A stretch of 64,000 bases of DNA from Amylostereum areolatum (Eukaryota; Basidiomycota; Agaricomycetes; Russulales; Stereaceae): the NCBI GenBank assembly GCA_012932865.1, contig SAXG01000036.1, positions 186,001-250,000 of the forward strand, given 5' to 3'. The notes below the pieces were generated by a model that saw only the letters and a list, made by a program, of their open reading frames with translations, was not told the DNA's origin and did no database searches. Shown here piece by piece: positions 31,581 through 43,498 of the stretch (position 1 is the first letter of the stretch; every line of letters begins with the position of its first letter). Both the position numbers and the translations under genes were made by a program.

Positions 31581-34500
31581 CTAGTCCTCGTCCTCATCCT
31601 CGTCCTCCTCGTCACACCCATACCCCAACTCCAAACTGGGCATCTCCCCCAACAGCGCCTCATGCTCCGGTCCTTATAAACAAGCTCTTCGGCGACGCCC
31701 CCGCATCAGTCGCACTGAAGTTCGACGCAGTCGGGCTCGACGTGCGCGGCGGCGGGTGCACCTGCGTTTTAGGCACTTCGTGCACGGGCTGGTCCTGCGG
31801 CGCGAATTGAAACATGTCGTCCTCGTCCTCGTGCATGAGCAGCGACATGTTACTCGGCGGGAGCGCAAAGACCGAGTCCGCCCCACTGAGCGGACGGCGG
31901 CCCAACCGACTCGGGTAGGTGTCGAGCATCCCGGACGAACGGGACGACGCGGGGACGGACGTTGCCAACACATCTCGGTCTCGGTCCCGGTCTTGCATAT
32001 CCAGCGACGGCCGTGGCGACACTGACAGCCTCGACGGCAGTCGGCGTGGGGGCCCGTCCGCGGTCGAAGGGCGCGTCGTGCGTTCCCTTGCCCCGCCCAT
32101 CATCTCCCGCGTCGCGCCGATGCGTTCCCGAATCGCGCGGCCTAGACTCGACGACGCGCCGTAGGACTGCTGTTGCTGGAGAGGAGGCGACGGTTGCGGG
32201 TAAGTGGTGGGCACGGTGGGGGGAGTGGGGGTTGGGGTATGCATGATGCCGGGGCATCATCTGCAGTTGGGCGTGCGCGCCGGCAAGTTGGGCTTCCAAG
32301 TCAGACACGCGTGCCTTCAGCGCGCTGTTCTCCTCTCTCATTGCCTGGGCAGTGCGTTGGGAGTCCGCGAGAGCGGCGAGAAGCGCGCCTGTCTCCATCG
32401 CGTGCTTGTCGTGGATGCCCTGGAGCGTGGCTTGGATGTGCTGGGGGGAAGATGCGCCGGAAACGGACGTGGGCGCGGTAGAGCCCGCGGAGAACGTCGT
32501 GCGAGGGGTGTCGAGCGGGCCAGCCTCGGAAATCGTCATTGCGCGGGAGACGCTCCCGCTCCTCCAAGAGGACGCGGAGCCCGCCTCGGAGAATGCAAGA
32601 CGCGACGGCGCGTACTGCGAGCGGTAGTCGCGCTGCTCGCCGAGGCTCCGCACCGTGCCAAACCGCCCAGCCGCACCTGCGCCCGCGCCATCCTGCTCCA
32701 TCAACCCCGCCGCGGCGAACGCCTTCGCCGTGCTCGGGCCCAAGAGCTCCCCACGCGCCGTACGCGCTTCCCCGACGCTGAAGCTGCGCTTGCGCATGCG
32801 TGGATATGCAGGGAGTGTCGGGCGTTCGAGGTTCAAGGCTCGGTCGGCGGACCGTCGTCCAAGCTGGGCTTGGGTCGATGCTGGCGGCGTGTGGGCGCGG
32901 TGCCCATGGACGACGATGCGCGGGAGGACGGGGAGGCCTGAGTCGCCCTCCCAAGCGTTTGGGGAGCCGCCATTGGCACTGGCTGTGGACCGCATTCAGC
33001 CGCGCGGAGCCTTGGAGAGGCGGGCGGGCCGGGGTTGCCAGGCGCGAGGGTACCCTGCGACTCGAGGTGGATCGGTCGAGAGTGAAGGCCTGCTGAAGAG
33101 CAGGGCCGGGGAGTCTCGTCGCGAAGGCGGGACGGTGACGGTCCTCGTCGGGGTGTAATCGAATTCCCCGGGAGATGACGGTGGACGCATTCTCCAGAGG
33201 GAGAGTGGGGTCGGACGCGGCGCGGGCGGTGATGGGATGTTGAAACAAGTGTTCTGCGCGCAATGGACTGGTGCGGCCGGGAAGGGGGCGATTCACGCGA
33301 GGCATTGATGATGAGGAAGCCGCGCGCGACAGCGCAGGGCGAGCGAACACGGGTGGTGGGCGGGAAGGGGATGTCTCCGATCCGACTGAGCCGATTGCCT
33401 GACGTGGGAGAACGACCCTGCGGTGAATAGGACGAGGTGGAGGCGTTGGGTTGAGGAGTAGGTAAGTTGGTGTGAAGGACGCGAACGGGGAAAGATGGCA
33501 TTTTCAGGTGGTGGGGGTGTTAGGGAAGGCTGGGGGGCATGGGGGAGACGGAGGGTGGAATTGCACGGTCTGCGCGCGATTGGGGCTGAGGAAGGGCCGC
33601 CAGGTCGGGGTCAAGTGCAGTCCAAGTCGAGGAAGGAGCTGACGGGCCGTGGTGCGGAGGTGATCGTGAACGAAGGCTCTTCCTCATCTTCTGCGGGCGA
33701 ATGCGCGCTGCCAGGACGACTGTCCGCGGCATCTTCGGACGATCACGCGTGAAAACCAGTCTTCGCCAGACTGTTTTCCCTTCAGAGCGTCCGTGACCTC
33801 GTCCGCCTAGCTGCGACGTGGACAGGTCCATGAGGGACGTGTCCTGAAGATCGGGGGAGTGCGGCGACTTGTTTGAAGGCAGGAAGTCGGAGAAACCGAA
33901 ACTGAAAGGGCTGAGATGCGCCACCCCGTCCTCGGCACGGTCAGAGTCTGGCTCTTCAGAGCCCGCTCGCGAAGAGAGGGCGGGTAGGTGTCTGGACATT
34001 CCCGAAAGGTCGGACTCGATAATGGTCGATAGTTCATGGCTTAATGGAGGATCGGGAGTGTATGTGATGACCGGTGGACCTGCGATAGCACAAAATGGAC
34101 GAGTCAGACGAGCACCGCGAACATACACGAGGGTTCTCGAAGAAAAGGGGTAAGAGAAAGGCTACAAGCCATAGAAGGTATTTCTGAGAATAACGCCTTC
34201 CTTCCAGCGCCTTGCGCGACCCCATGGGCCCCGTCACCCAATGGGTGGGGTTCAGCATCACGTCCGCCGATAAATGATCTCAGAAACCGGTCCAGCGAAC
34301 ACCATCCTCCCCGCTTTCCGCTGGCCCTGTGGTGCGTCCGGTCCCACCCACCCTGACACCGACGATGGAAGTGGAGAAGCCTTCAACGCTTTTCATACTT
34401 TTCCACCATACTTCCGGAGAACATCTGTCATGCTGGCGGACGCGAAACAGCAGACGAAACGGAACCGCAAAAACACTCACCCGAATCCAAAACACCCATA

Positions 34501-35055
34501 TCATGATTTTCCAGCGAAACGACGGAATTGAAACCATTAGGCCTGTCGAGGGGTTTCTTCAGGGGTGTGATCGGCCTGACGGGATGTATCGAGGGAGATG
34601 ACGAGAACATCATCCTCGTCCGTCGGAGGAGACTCATGCTTGGGGCGTACGAACGTTCCAGACGCCTTTCTGTCGACGGTGAAGGAGCGGCGTGCGTTTG
34701 AGAAGCCCGAAAAGGAGCTTTTAGGAAGATTGGCAGATGGAGGGTGTGAGGGGGAGTTATTGGCGGGCTGGGCCTGTGCACCGGAGCCAAAGGGGAGTAA
34801 ACTGCGAAGCGATCGCAATGAAGGCAGGCCTGAGGCCTTAGGAGAGGGCCCGGAGAGGGCGGAGGAGGCGGAAGAGGCGGTGAAGGAGGAGTTGGGGGTG
34901 AATTGGGACGGGGAGCCGTGAGCAACGGGTTGTCGGCTTGACGGCGCCAGGCCGAGGGTAGGGATGTTGACCGAGCTCGGGAGTGAGCTCTTCGCCGGCT
35001 TGGGGATGTAGGAGGGCGGCCTGTGCACGCTGCTCGATGCCCGCGGCTCTGACAT
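31581..35055 (-). CDS. Large Ser/Pro-rich coiled-coil protein, conserved basidiomycete type
   Basis: No known function. The ATG at 35055 begins MSEPRASSSVHRPPSYIPKP, with SLRSLRSLLPFG soon after. After an intron region (about 34530-34085; acceptor before GPPVITYTPDPPLSHEL) come LSTIIESDLSG and FGFSDFLPS. Further exons give ARPALSRAASSSSMPRVNRP, RKRSFSVGEARTARGELLG, STAKAFAAAGLM, and a coiled coil about 60 residues long (QATLQGIHDKHAMETGALLA, REENSALKARVSDLEAQLAG). The C-terminus ends in an acidic run at 31581 (EHEALLGEMPS, then D/E). Several one-base frame changes are needed, for example in the C-run near 32228-32240 and near 31670, so the model is a mosaic. The 35055-34537 piece alone could be a separate 172-codon gene. 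Confidence 0.55.
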
Positions 35056-38000
35056 TTTTGCGTCGGGTTATGGGCGATGGGCGGTGGGCGGTGGGAGATG
35101 GCGATGACGGTGACGGTGGCGGTGACGGGGGCGAGGTGGATGCCTGTCAAGGGCTGAAAGAGAGTATTGTCGGCGTCGACTCACGTCCTGCGACGGAGGA
35201 GGGCGACATTCAGCGAGGGGGAGGTGCGGGCGGAAAGGGAGGTGCGGGCGGAGGGCGGGAGGCGGGCGAAGTGAAAGGCGGGCGGCGAAGCGGAATCGCC
35301 CACGTGGGCCGCGACTTTGGATCCTCCGAGTTCGAGTCCGAGCTGAGTCCTCTTGTTGAATTGCCCTAACAGAGTCCATTGTCCACACGCCCTCAGCTTC
35401 CTCCTCGTCCCGTCTTGGCTCTTGTTGCTTCAAAACACGCCCATTGGTCATGTAGATGCGGCGGCCTGACAGAATTATACATCAGCAACCATCCAAATCT
35501 TCACCACATAGCCCCGACGCGCTCAGACGCCCACGTCAATGTGCCGGCGCCGCCTCAACACTGTTTGACTCTCAAAAATGCCTCTGGATTCGTTTCACTC
35601 GCAATTTTCGAAAGTCTTGTGTCTGTAGCGGAGCGCGTTTGTCCTTGGCACCGGCCCTAGCGATAATGTCGATGGCCGCAATGAACCCGCGAGCGGTGAG
35701 TACATAGTCGCGTCCCATCCAACCATAGGTCCCTAACGCATCAATCTAGGGCGTGTACCGCTCTCTTTGACTCGGTCATCATTGACACCCTCGACGAAAA
35801 ACTCTCCGATGATTTCCGCCATTCGTCGCCTCGACATGCACGGAGTCATCTTGGACGCGAGCTGGACATTTTCCTCTTCCACCAGCTTCCACTACTCCCG
35901 TGTTTCGACTTTAACATGCCGCGCATGCTCACAAGAATTTCCAGGCGCTCGGCTTCCACAATCCCGCCCTCCTCGTTTCAGCTAACCGACCGACCAGCTC
36001 ACATTGGTATTCTCCTATCTGCTGCGCCTTTCTAATTCCCCAACGTGAATTCAACTATCCTGACGCCTGGTGATGCTTTCCCCCCTCCGCAATAGTTTAT
36101 TCTCGTAGCGCGCTAACGTTTTTTTCCTTGTCAGCGGTCTTCAACTCCCCGCGTGAGCGCAGCGGGGGCTACCCACATGCATCCCGGCGGCTCGTTTGCA
36201 TACACATACAAGCAGGAATGGGTTTCCTGATTGGCGCAAGGGGGCGCCGAACCGCGGGACCCACGCCAACCCACGTAAAACCATAACATCCCTGGATCCC
36301 TGTCTCGGATGAACTCGAGATGATCATCGGGATCCAGCCTACCCTGCCCATGACATAGGGAGGACCTCGGGGTGCTTTTGCTTAGAATCTCGCATTGGGG
36401 AGTCCCGACCGTCATCGGATCGCAGCGGTACAGAATTGGTGCTTCTAGTCCGGGCATACCACTACCAAGAACTCGCGTTTGGCACGGTCAGAGGACGCGT
36501 CCGACGGTCTCGTGCCTACCCACATCGCCGCAGCCCTGGACCTCTTACACGAAGCTATTAGAGTCCCCGGATCGTCGCGCCCGTGTCCGCTTACAGGCCT
36601 ACGCACCGTCGGAGTCGGAATACTTAACCCCCTCACCGGCGTATCATGGAATTATGTATCTCTACATCTATTCCAATGCGCAATGATCCAGTCGCGATCC
36701 CCATTGTGTCTATCCGGCGGCATACGACGATGCCATCGGCGATTCGGATAAAGGCCCAGGACAGGCAGCGCGCAAGTGCACCTCGCGTTTCCACGTTGGA
36801 TTTCTGACTTCGTTGCGGCCAGCGCGGTGGGTTGCACGATTCCCCCCCTTTCTTTCTCAGCGTGCCCGCGGATGACCCTGTGTATTTCTGATAGACCGTG
36901 AAGAAATGTTCCTCGGGGTATTGAAGTATGCCGTTGCAAAATAGAGGGTGTCCGACTCGGTTGCGACGATGACCCACACCAATACCACGCCCATGCACCG
37001 CCGTTCCTCATTCTAATGCCACACAAATATATCCCCGCAGCGCGCATGTCCTCATAGCCTCGTATTGTACGTGAACGCGTCCGACGTCACGGCCGCACGC
37101 GCGCATCTCCCAATTCGTCGAGTTCTCATATTTCATGTGTGCAGACTCGTACGCCTCCCCCCTTCCCAGTCCCCCCCTTCCTCCCCCTCCCCCCCCCCCC
37201 CACCGCCATCCACAATGGATACCGAACTGCGTTCCTTTCCCCGATCACCATCGCACCCTTCCCATGCTCCAGCCTCTAGCCAGATAAGTATCATCGACAC
37301 CCCCGTCGATGGATCTGCAGGGGACTGGCACTTCCTTTGAGTATACTCGATTTGCGCAAGCGCAAGTGCGGGTCTGGCATATCCCTCCTCCCGGATACCG
37401 GCGCATCTCGTTACTGCACCCTCCTCGGCCGACTTATGCATGCGTTTTCCCTCAGCCACCACATCCCTCATTGATTTACCATCTCCCCTCCCTCCGATGA
37501 ATCCCTGAATATGCGTAACTATACCCAAAGCCCGAAAGGACGCTTTCTTACTAACCCGAAATACCCACTCCGCTCGGCAGACCTCAGCTACTAAGAGCGC
37601 GGTCCTGGCGCAGCGCATCCCACTAATCATGGGTCGCCGGCGGTGAGCCATGTTCATTTATTTACTCCTTACATAGTGGCCGCGTCGCACCATGGCAATT
37701 TAAAACTACATGTAATCCCAATTATCACTCCCATGCTTACCGCTCGCAGCTCGCCACTGTTCATTCGTCCCACCTACGTGAAACCCCGTCGCTGGCCTGC
37801 GCGGTCGCATCCTCCCCGCCACAATACAATCTAAGTATCTCTCGCCTGCACTCGTTTCCGCAACAAGCCATCCCAGAGCGGGTTTATTGCATTCAGCTCT
37901 GAGTCTCAACACTCCGTTTGCTTGAAACGCATCGACCCCCTCCCCTCCGGGTCAGCTACTGTAGGCTACTGTACAGTGTAAGTTATTACGATCGGGATCT

Positions 38001-39556
38001 GCTGCTGTTCCAAAACATCTACGTAATTACGTAATCTACGAGACCTCTCCGCCCTTTTCCGTTTTGGCTGAGTTTTCGGCGGATTTTATCGAAAAAAACC
38101 TTACTTATAAAGACATGTCGGCAGGAACGCAACCAACGCCGCTTTTTTTTGCGTTGATAAGTCGAGCGACCCGGATTCACCGACGCCAATCCCGACGTCG
38201 ACGCCCCTGTATTACTCTGCATGTCAGTGCATGTCCCCTCCTGACCCCTCCCCTGCAGGAGCTCAGTATACGTAATTACCAGTACGCATTTTTCTTCGGT
38301 CCGCAAGTCGCACCGTCTATTCGTGAGATCCGATGGGTCTTCGCGCTCGACTCGGAGTCGCGAGCCTCGATCCATTTTTCCAGCTTCGTCGTACGTCATC
38401 CCGGCGAGCAAGTACACCCCCGAGCAGTAATTCAAACAATCTAATAGAATACAGAAGCACGACGCGTAAACGGTCCCTTGCGACCCTCTATCGCCTATCA
38501 GTGTTCTACCATCAACGTTCAACCCGCGATCGCTCTCTTCGTCGAAAGCCGTTGAATTCTGAAGCTTGAAAGTGTCCCAGTCGCTCACCGGTACTGAGTG
38601 CTGAGCGCTGAGCACACCCAATGGCAGCACACTCAACGAGACCCCGGCGCGGCGCCACGAGCTTGCACTGTGCAGTGACTTCCGACTTGGTCAGGATGAC
38701 TGCATTCCTTGACATGACACTGCGTGTCCGACTCGCCTGTCCCGAGCTGTCCCGAGCCACGAGTGCGCTCGCCGTTCGGTCCACCGGCGTTCTTAACGTC
38801 TAGCCCCGACCAGTGACATGCGTACGGCCTCCAACTTCGACGGCTGCACCACTGTCCGTACACGTCCATGTATCATTCATCCGCGTCCATTCTCGCCTGT
38901 AGATCGCACATCACGCACCCGGTCCTGACGTTTTCCCGTTCCGCCCGTCGGATCCCTGCGTGCCACTCGGACGATCAGCTGCGAAGAAAGTGGGTTTGCG
39001 AGCGGCGAGGGTCCCATCGCGCGCGCGGCTGTCGAGTTTGGCTGGGGGTACGCCGGTACGGCCCTGTACGGTCCCGCTCGAGTAAAATGCAAGGGTTCAC
39101 CTTCTCGGCGATCTCGGTGATTGCCGTCGAGGACGGTGGGAGGATGTTGAGATGCCGGCGTATGCGGGCCCCGGGGGCGCCGGGACGGGTCTCTCTTCGT
39201 GCCGGAATCCCTTTGTATCCGCTTCTTGCTGAGACCGTGAACTCTTTGCCTATCGAATCTTCCGAACTTCTTCCTCGCGCGTACCATTCATCCTACCATT
39301 CACCATTATGATGTGGGATAGAGAGCGCGGCGGAATCGGGTGGTATGTCTTTTTTTCGCGATCTTGCTCTCCAAAGTAGCCGCAAGTTTTGCTCCCTTGG
39401 TCTACTTCACCGACTTGATTCCGGTCGCCGACACGTTCGCGTGTACAAGTACAAGGAGGAGATGGGATTCTCCAGTAAAAGTACAACAATGTATACAAAC
39501 TGCAAACGAACCATCCACGGGTATAATAGATCCAGTCCACAGCATCCCGACCGCGT
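35056..39556. other. 4.5-kb stretch without a recognisable gene
   Basis: Contains a 13-C run (37189-37201) beside a polypyrimidine tract and several short palindromes (for example TTACGTAA near 38028). A frame at 35699-36036 (ALFDSVIIDTLDEKLSDDF) looks faintly protein-like but has no start or consistent splice. Other ORFs, including one of 205 codons at 38019-38636 on the minus strand, show no family resemblance. Confidence 0.4.
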
Positions 39557-40301
39557 CTACAGCTGCCAGTACTCGACACTCTCCGCGGCGCGCTCGAACG
39601 GAAACTCGACCGTCCACGCCCGACGTCCTTCGCGCTCTCCCTCAACACAGCCCGCAACTCCGCCACGCGCTCCCTCGCCACGCCCAAATCGCCCGCGCGG
39701 CCCGCCCTCGATCTCCTCCTTCGCACTCTGGATCGCCTGACACACGTCCCCGTCCTACGATCGTGAGCACGTCCGTCCGTCGCGCCTTCCTCGGCCCATC
39801 GTCGGCCCAGCGTCGCGCGCACGATGTTCGCGAACACGCTGAGGCTCTTCAGCCCGAGCCCCGCCCCGTACAGCGCGCGCGCGTGCGCGAGCACCAGCGG
39901 TAGAGACGGTGCCGGAACGATGGGCCCGCCAGGCGCTCCCGTCAGCGCTCAGGAAAATCGTACGGTCCTTGGGGAGCGTGGTCGCGTTCGGGTTCATTAG
40001 TCGCGATCGTGCCGCGCGCGTGAGGACGTGGGCGGTTGCGGGGGGGCTGGAGGAGAGGAGGGCGCGCACTGGTCGCACGGAGGCTGTGAAGGGGTGAGAC
40101 AGACCGTTAGTCAGCGGCCTCGAGGGAGGGGGGGCTCGGCGAGGGAGGGCGTACTCTTCGACCGTCGCGTTCGCGATGAAAGTGTCGACCATGAGGTTAC
40201 TGTCGACGAGGATCGGTAAGTACGACGGAGGGGGGGAGAGGGGAGACGCTTTACACATGGTTGAGAGAACGGACGTCAGGAGAGTTGGTGGGGACAGGCA
40301 T
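39557..40301 (-). CDS. Hypothetical protein (spliced, probable frame breaks)
   Basis: Reading from the ATG at 40301: MPVPTNSPDVRSLNH, an intron with donor in the GTGTAAAG region, NLMVDTFIANATVEE, a second intron, then a basic proline-rich stretch. The best conserved-looking part is LVLAHARALYGAGLGLKSLS followed by VFANIVRATLGRRWAEEG, then VCQAIQSAKEEIE, DLGVARERVAELRAVL and a C-terminus FERAAESVEYWQL ending at 39557. These blocks lie in two frames, so one-base shifts or unrecognised introns are needed. A TATAAAG box lies upstream on the minus strand near 40370. Family not recognised; divergent from the aldo/keto reductase gene. Confidence 0.4.
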
Positions 40302-40365
40302 GGGTGGACGTGGGCGACGGCGAGGAGGAGGCGGGGAGGATGTGCATGGCGAGTTGGTCGGGATC

Positions 40366-40373
40366 CGGGCTTT
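40366..40373 (-). promoter_or_regulatory. TATA-like box of the 39.6-40.3 kb gene
   Basis: Minus-strand CTATAAAG, about 65-70 bp upstream of the ATG at 40301. Confidence 0.4.
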
Positions 40374-40704
40374 ATAGAGAGACTTGATGCTCCGACGAAT
40401 CGGGATCACAAGCTGAGCGTGGACGGGCCAGGGATGAGAACTTGCGCGCCTTGCCCCTCGGCCTCAGCTCATTTTCCAATTCAGATCGTCATCGCAAATT
40501 CCAATATCTGGCAGATCTCATAAAGAAAATAATTCGTGAGATCCAGACTTATCACCGGCAACTCATCTGTTCACCGAATGTACGATATCAATATACGGCG
40601 TTTCGGGGCTAGACGCCCGATATACGTTTCTGTTTGAGACAGAGTACCGATCGCATATTCAAACGGAGCTCGGGCGGCATACAAACCACCTCGCCCGCCT
40701 GCTC

Positions 40705-40711
40705 CATAAAA
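40705..40711 (+). promoter_or_regulatory. TATA-like box of the aldo/keto reductase gene
   Basis: CATAAAA about 125 bp upstream of the ATG at 40835, in the divergent promoter region shared with the minus-strand gene at 39557-40301. Confidence 0.35.
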
Positions 40712-40834
40712 GCTGATGACCCCTCGCATCGACTCGAACCAAGCCACCTCGTCAACTCTCCTCTCTGGCTCCTTTCCCGTCCTCTTTTCCGTCTCCCTCC
40801 TCCTAACAACGCTCGTACTACTTACTAACACAGC

Positions 40835-42614
40835 ATGACCTCCCATACCTTGGAAACGTTCCAGCTCGGATCCCTCATCGTACCCCGTCTCTGGATAGGT
40901 CTCTGGCAGCTCTCGAGCACCGCCTGGGGCAGCGCTTCCGCAGCAAAGATTCGGCAGGCCATGAAGAGACACGTCGATCACGGATACACAGCGTTTGGTG
41001 CGTCCCCGACCGGGTTGCCCCGTCCTAACCCTCATAAACGCCCTGCCATGGCGATGGTCCTGGCGACTGACCAAGTTTCTTTCAGATATGGTCAGAGCTT
41101 GATTTTGTACTGCCCCGCGGTCGCTCGTCGTGCTCACGCATATCCCTCGTTTGATTTACTGCAGGGTACGTAGCATACCCGTCGGTGACCCCGACGCAGT
41201 TTCCTCGCCTTGGTTTTATACTTATTCGCTTCGCGTGTTCGTTCGTTTGCAGCGGACCACTACGGCAGCGCCGAGCTCCTGTTCGTGAGTTTAAAAGCAC
41301 ACCTTTGATCGTTGCTTTTGTGGCTGCTGACGGAAGGCATGTCGGGTGTACGCGTGTAGGGCCAGCTCCGAGGAGACGGAGCCGCCGAACACCTGTCGTC
41401 GGCGCGACCAAGTGGTGTGTGTTCAAACAGATCGAGCCCACGCGCGAGGTCGTCGAGGCCGCGATCCGGGAACGCAACACGCGCATGCGTTCGACGCGCG
41501 TCGATCTCCTCCAGGTTAGTTCTCTTTTCTTTTCGCCTTCGCTTGTAATATCGTAATATCTGTACTTTTCCATCTGACCCGCGACCACGTACCGCCGTGG
41601 CAGTTTCACTGGCAAGACTACTCCGACAAGGGCTACCTCACCGCCGCTCGCCACCTGCGCGATCTCCAGCGCGAGGGCGTCATCGCGAACATCGGCCTCT
41701 GCAACTTCGACACCGTCCGTACCGACGAGATTTGCACCGAGCTGGGCCCGGACGTCATCGTCACCAACCAAGTACAGGTTCGTTCGATCTCCCCGCCTCG
41801 GACCCCAACCCCCGCTGCACGGCGCTGACCGATCTTCCTCGGGCGTCTCTTCCATGTGCAGTTCTCGCTCATCGACACGCGTCCTTTGCACGGCATGGCC
41901 GACGTCTGCACGAAGCATAAGGTTAAGCTTCTCACATACGGCACCTTGGTACGCTCCCGCCCGCCCCCTTTCCCGTAATTCTACTTGGCCTGACCTTCCG
42001 CGCCGCGTCCAGTGCGGCGGCTTCCTTGCCGACGCATGGCTCGACAAACCTGAGCCAGATCCTTATTCGGGTGCACTCACCCCCTCCCAACGGAAGGTGA
42101 ACCCGTTGCCCATCCCGCCTTTCCCCGGCTCCTGTCTCACCCGCATCCCCCCTCTCCGCCTTGCAGTACCTCGATATGATCCTCAAGGTATGGGGCGACT
42201 GGAGGACTTTTCCAGACCCTCCTCGCCACTCTGAGGGCGATCGCCGATCGCCACGACGGCGCGAGCGTCGCGAACGTCGCGACGCGCTGGGTGCTTGACC
42301 ACCCCTTCGTCGGCGCGGTACTCGTCGGTAAAGTCCTATTCCTCCCCCCTTTCCTCCCGCATATCCCCTCTCCACCTTCGCGGCTCCCGCCCCCCTTTCC
42401 CGCAATTCCTCTCCTGTTTGTCCCCGCAACCTCACCCCGTTTCGTTTCCGCAGGCACGCGGCTCGGCGTGTCGGAGCACCCCGACGACAACCTCAACGTC
42501 TTCCGCTTCACGCTCACCCCGCACGATCGCGCCGACATCGACGCCGTCCTCCACCGCTCGAACGCGCGCCGCCTACCGACGCTCATCGGCGATTGCGGCG
42601 CGGAGTACCGATGA
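40835..42614 (+). CDS. Aldo/keto reductase with micro-exons (two frame breaks)
   Basis: NAD(P)H-dependent oxidoreductase. The ATG at 40835 opens MTSHTLETFQLGSLIVPRLW. Exon 1 ends at 40997 in ...YTAFG; a 5-nt exon (41088-41092) and a 1-nt exon (41167) then restore DMADHYGSAELLF, holding the catalytic Asp and Tyr. GATKWCVFK (Lys), DLLQ-FHWQDYSDKGY (His), EGVIANIGLCNFDTV, DVIVTNQVQ-FSLIDTRPLHG, KLLTYGTLCGGFLADAWL, TRWVLDHPFVGAVLVGTRLG and NLNVFRFTLTPHDRADI follow, stop at 42612-42614. Two single frame shifts are needed: near 41388-41396 and near 42191-42212. They may be assembly indels or disabling changes. All four catalytic residues are present. Confidence 0.75.
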
Positions 42615-42889
42615 GCGCTTGAGCCATCCCCTCCACCCACTTTACAAGATAGACTCAGATTCAGACCCAGCCACACACTCAGCGTACGAATGTCGTCGAG
42701 CTCGTTACCAAATACCAAACAGTGTATCCATAATCCAACACCCCATCGCAACCCCTCCCCCTTCCGGATCGCGCTTAGCTCCTTATACCCTTCCTGATCT
42801 TTCCTGTAATCCCCCGGTGTAAAATAAGCCATCTTCATCAGGAGTCTTCGACGCACTGTTCCTCTAAAGGCAAGCAAATACCCACCCCT

Positions 42890-43250
42890 TCACTTCGCGC
42901 GATCGATGATCAGCATCCGGTACAGCTCCTCGGGAATGCAGGAGCATGCGGTGGTGTACAGCGATGGTGGGGGGGTGGCCGCTCAGGCGGCCGCGTCCCC
43001 CCTCCGCACCGTCTATCTGTGTCCCTGTCCGGAACTTGAGATGTGCGCCACACAGCCCAGGCCGTGCGCACGTCGCTCCGCGCACGCCTTGAGGCTCACA
43101 GCCCCCCTCCACCCCCCATTGCCCAAACGCATCTGCTTGATAATAAGCTTGATCTCCTGTGCTCCGACTTCCTTGACAAGTTCGGGATGATCCACGACAC
43201 CTGTAAAGCCCCGAGGGGGGCCCCACGCGGGTTGATAATCACGGTTTGAC
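42890..43250 (-). pseudogene. Unidentified coding remnant
   Basis: Minus-strand frame with a protein-like start GVVDHPELVKEVGAQEIKLI and end CSCIPEELYRMLIIDRAK (stop 42890-42892), in one frame but separated by two in-frame stops and a low-complexity stretch. An intron acceptor (TTTACAG) precedes the first block. No family recognised. It could be the 3' end of a gene whose 5' part is lost. Confidence 0.3.
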
Positions 43251-43498
43251 TCTATGAATACAGGGCGGAGCTATACATTGGATTGAACGATGTCGATGTC
43301 GATGTCGGTGAGACGATGATGGGATACTGATGTGTGCTTGCTAATGTTATGTGCGTGAGAACGAGAAGGGGTAACGGGGGAAGGGAGCGTGAAAGTCCAA
43401 AACGACCCGACGACCGAAAAGAGGAGACGATAAGATCCGGAAAGGTACAGTAAAATAACTTAGAAGGAAAGGCGAGATGACGTCAAGAAATCGTGCGA

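Noticed and set aside
38019..38636. 205-codon minus-strand ORF
   Set aside because: No family resemblance, odd composition, no splice or promoter context.
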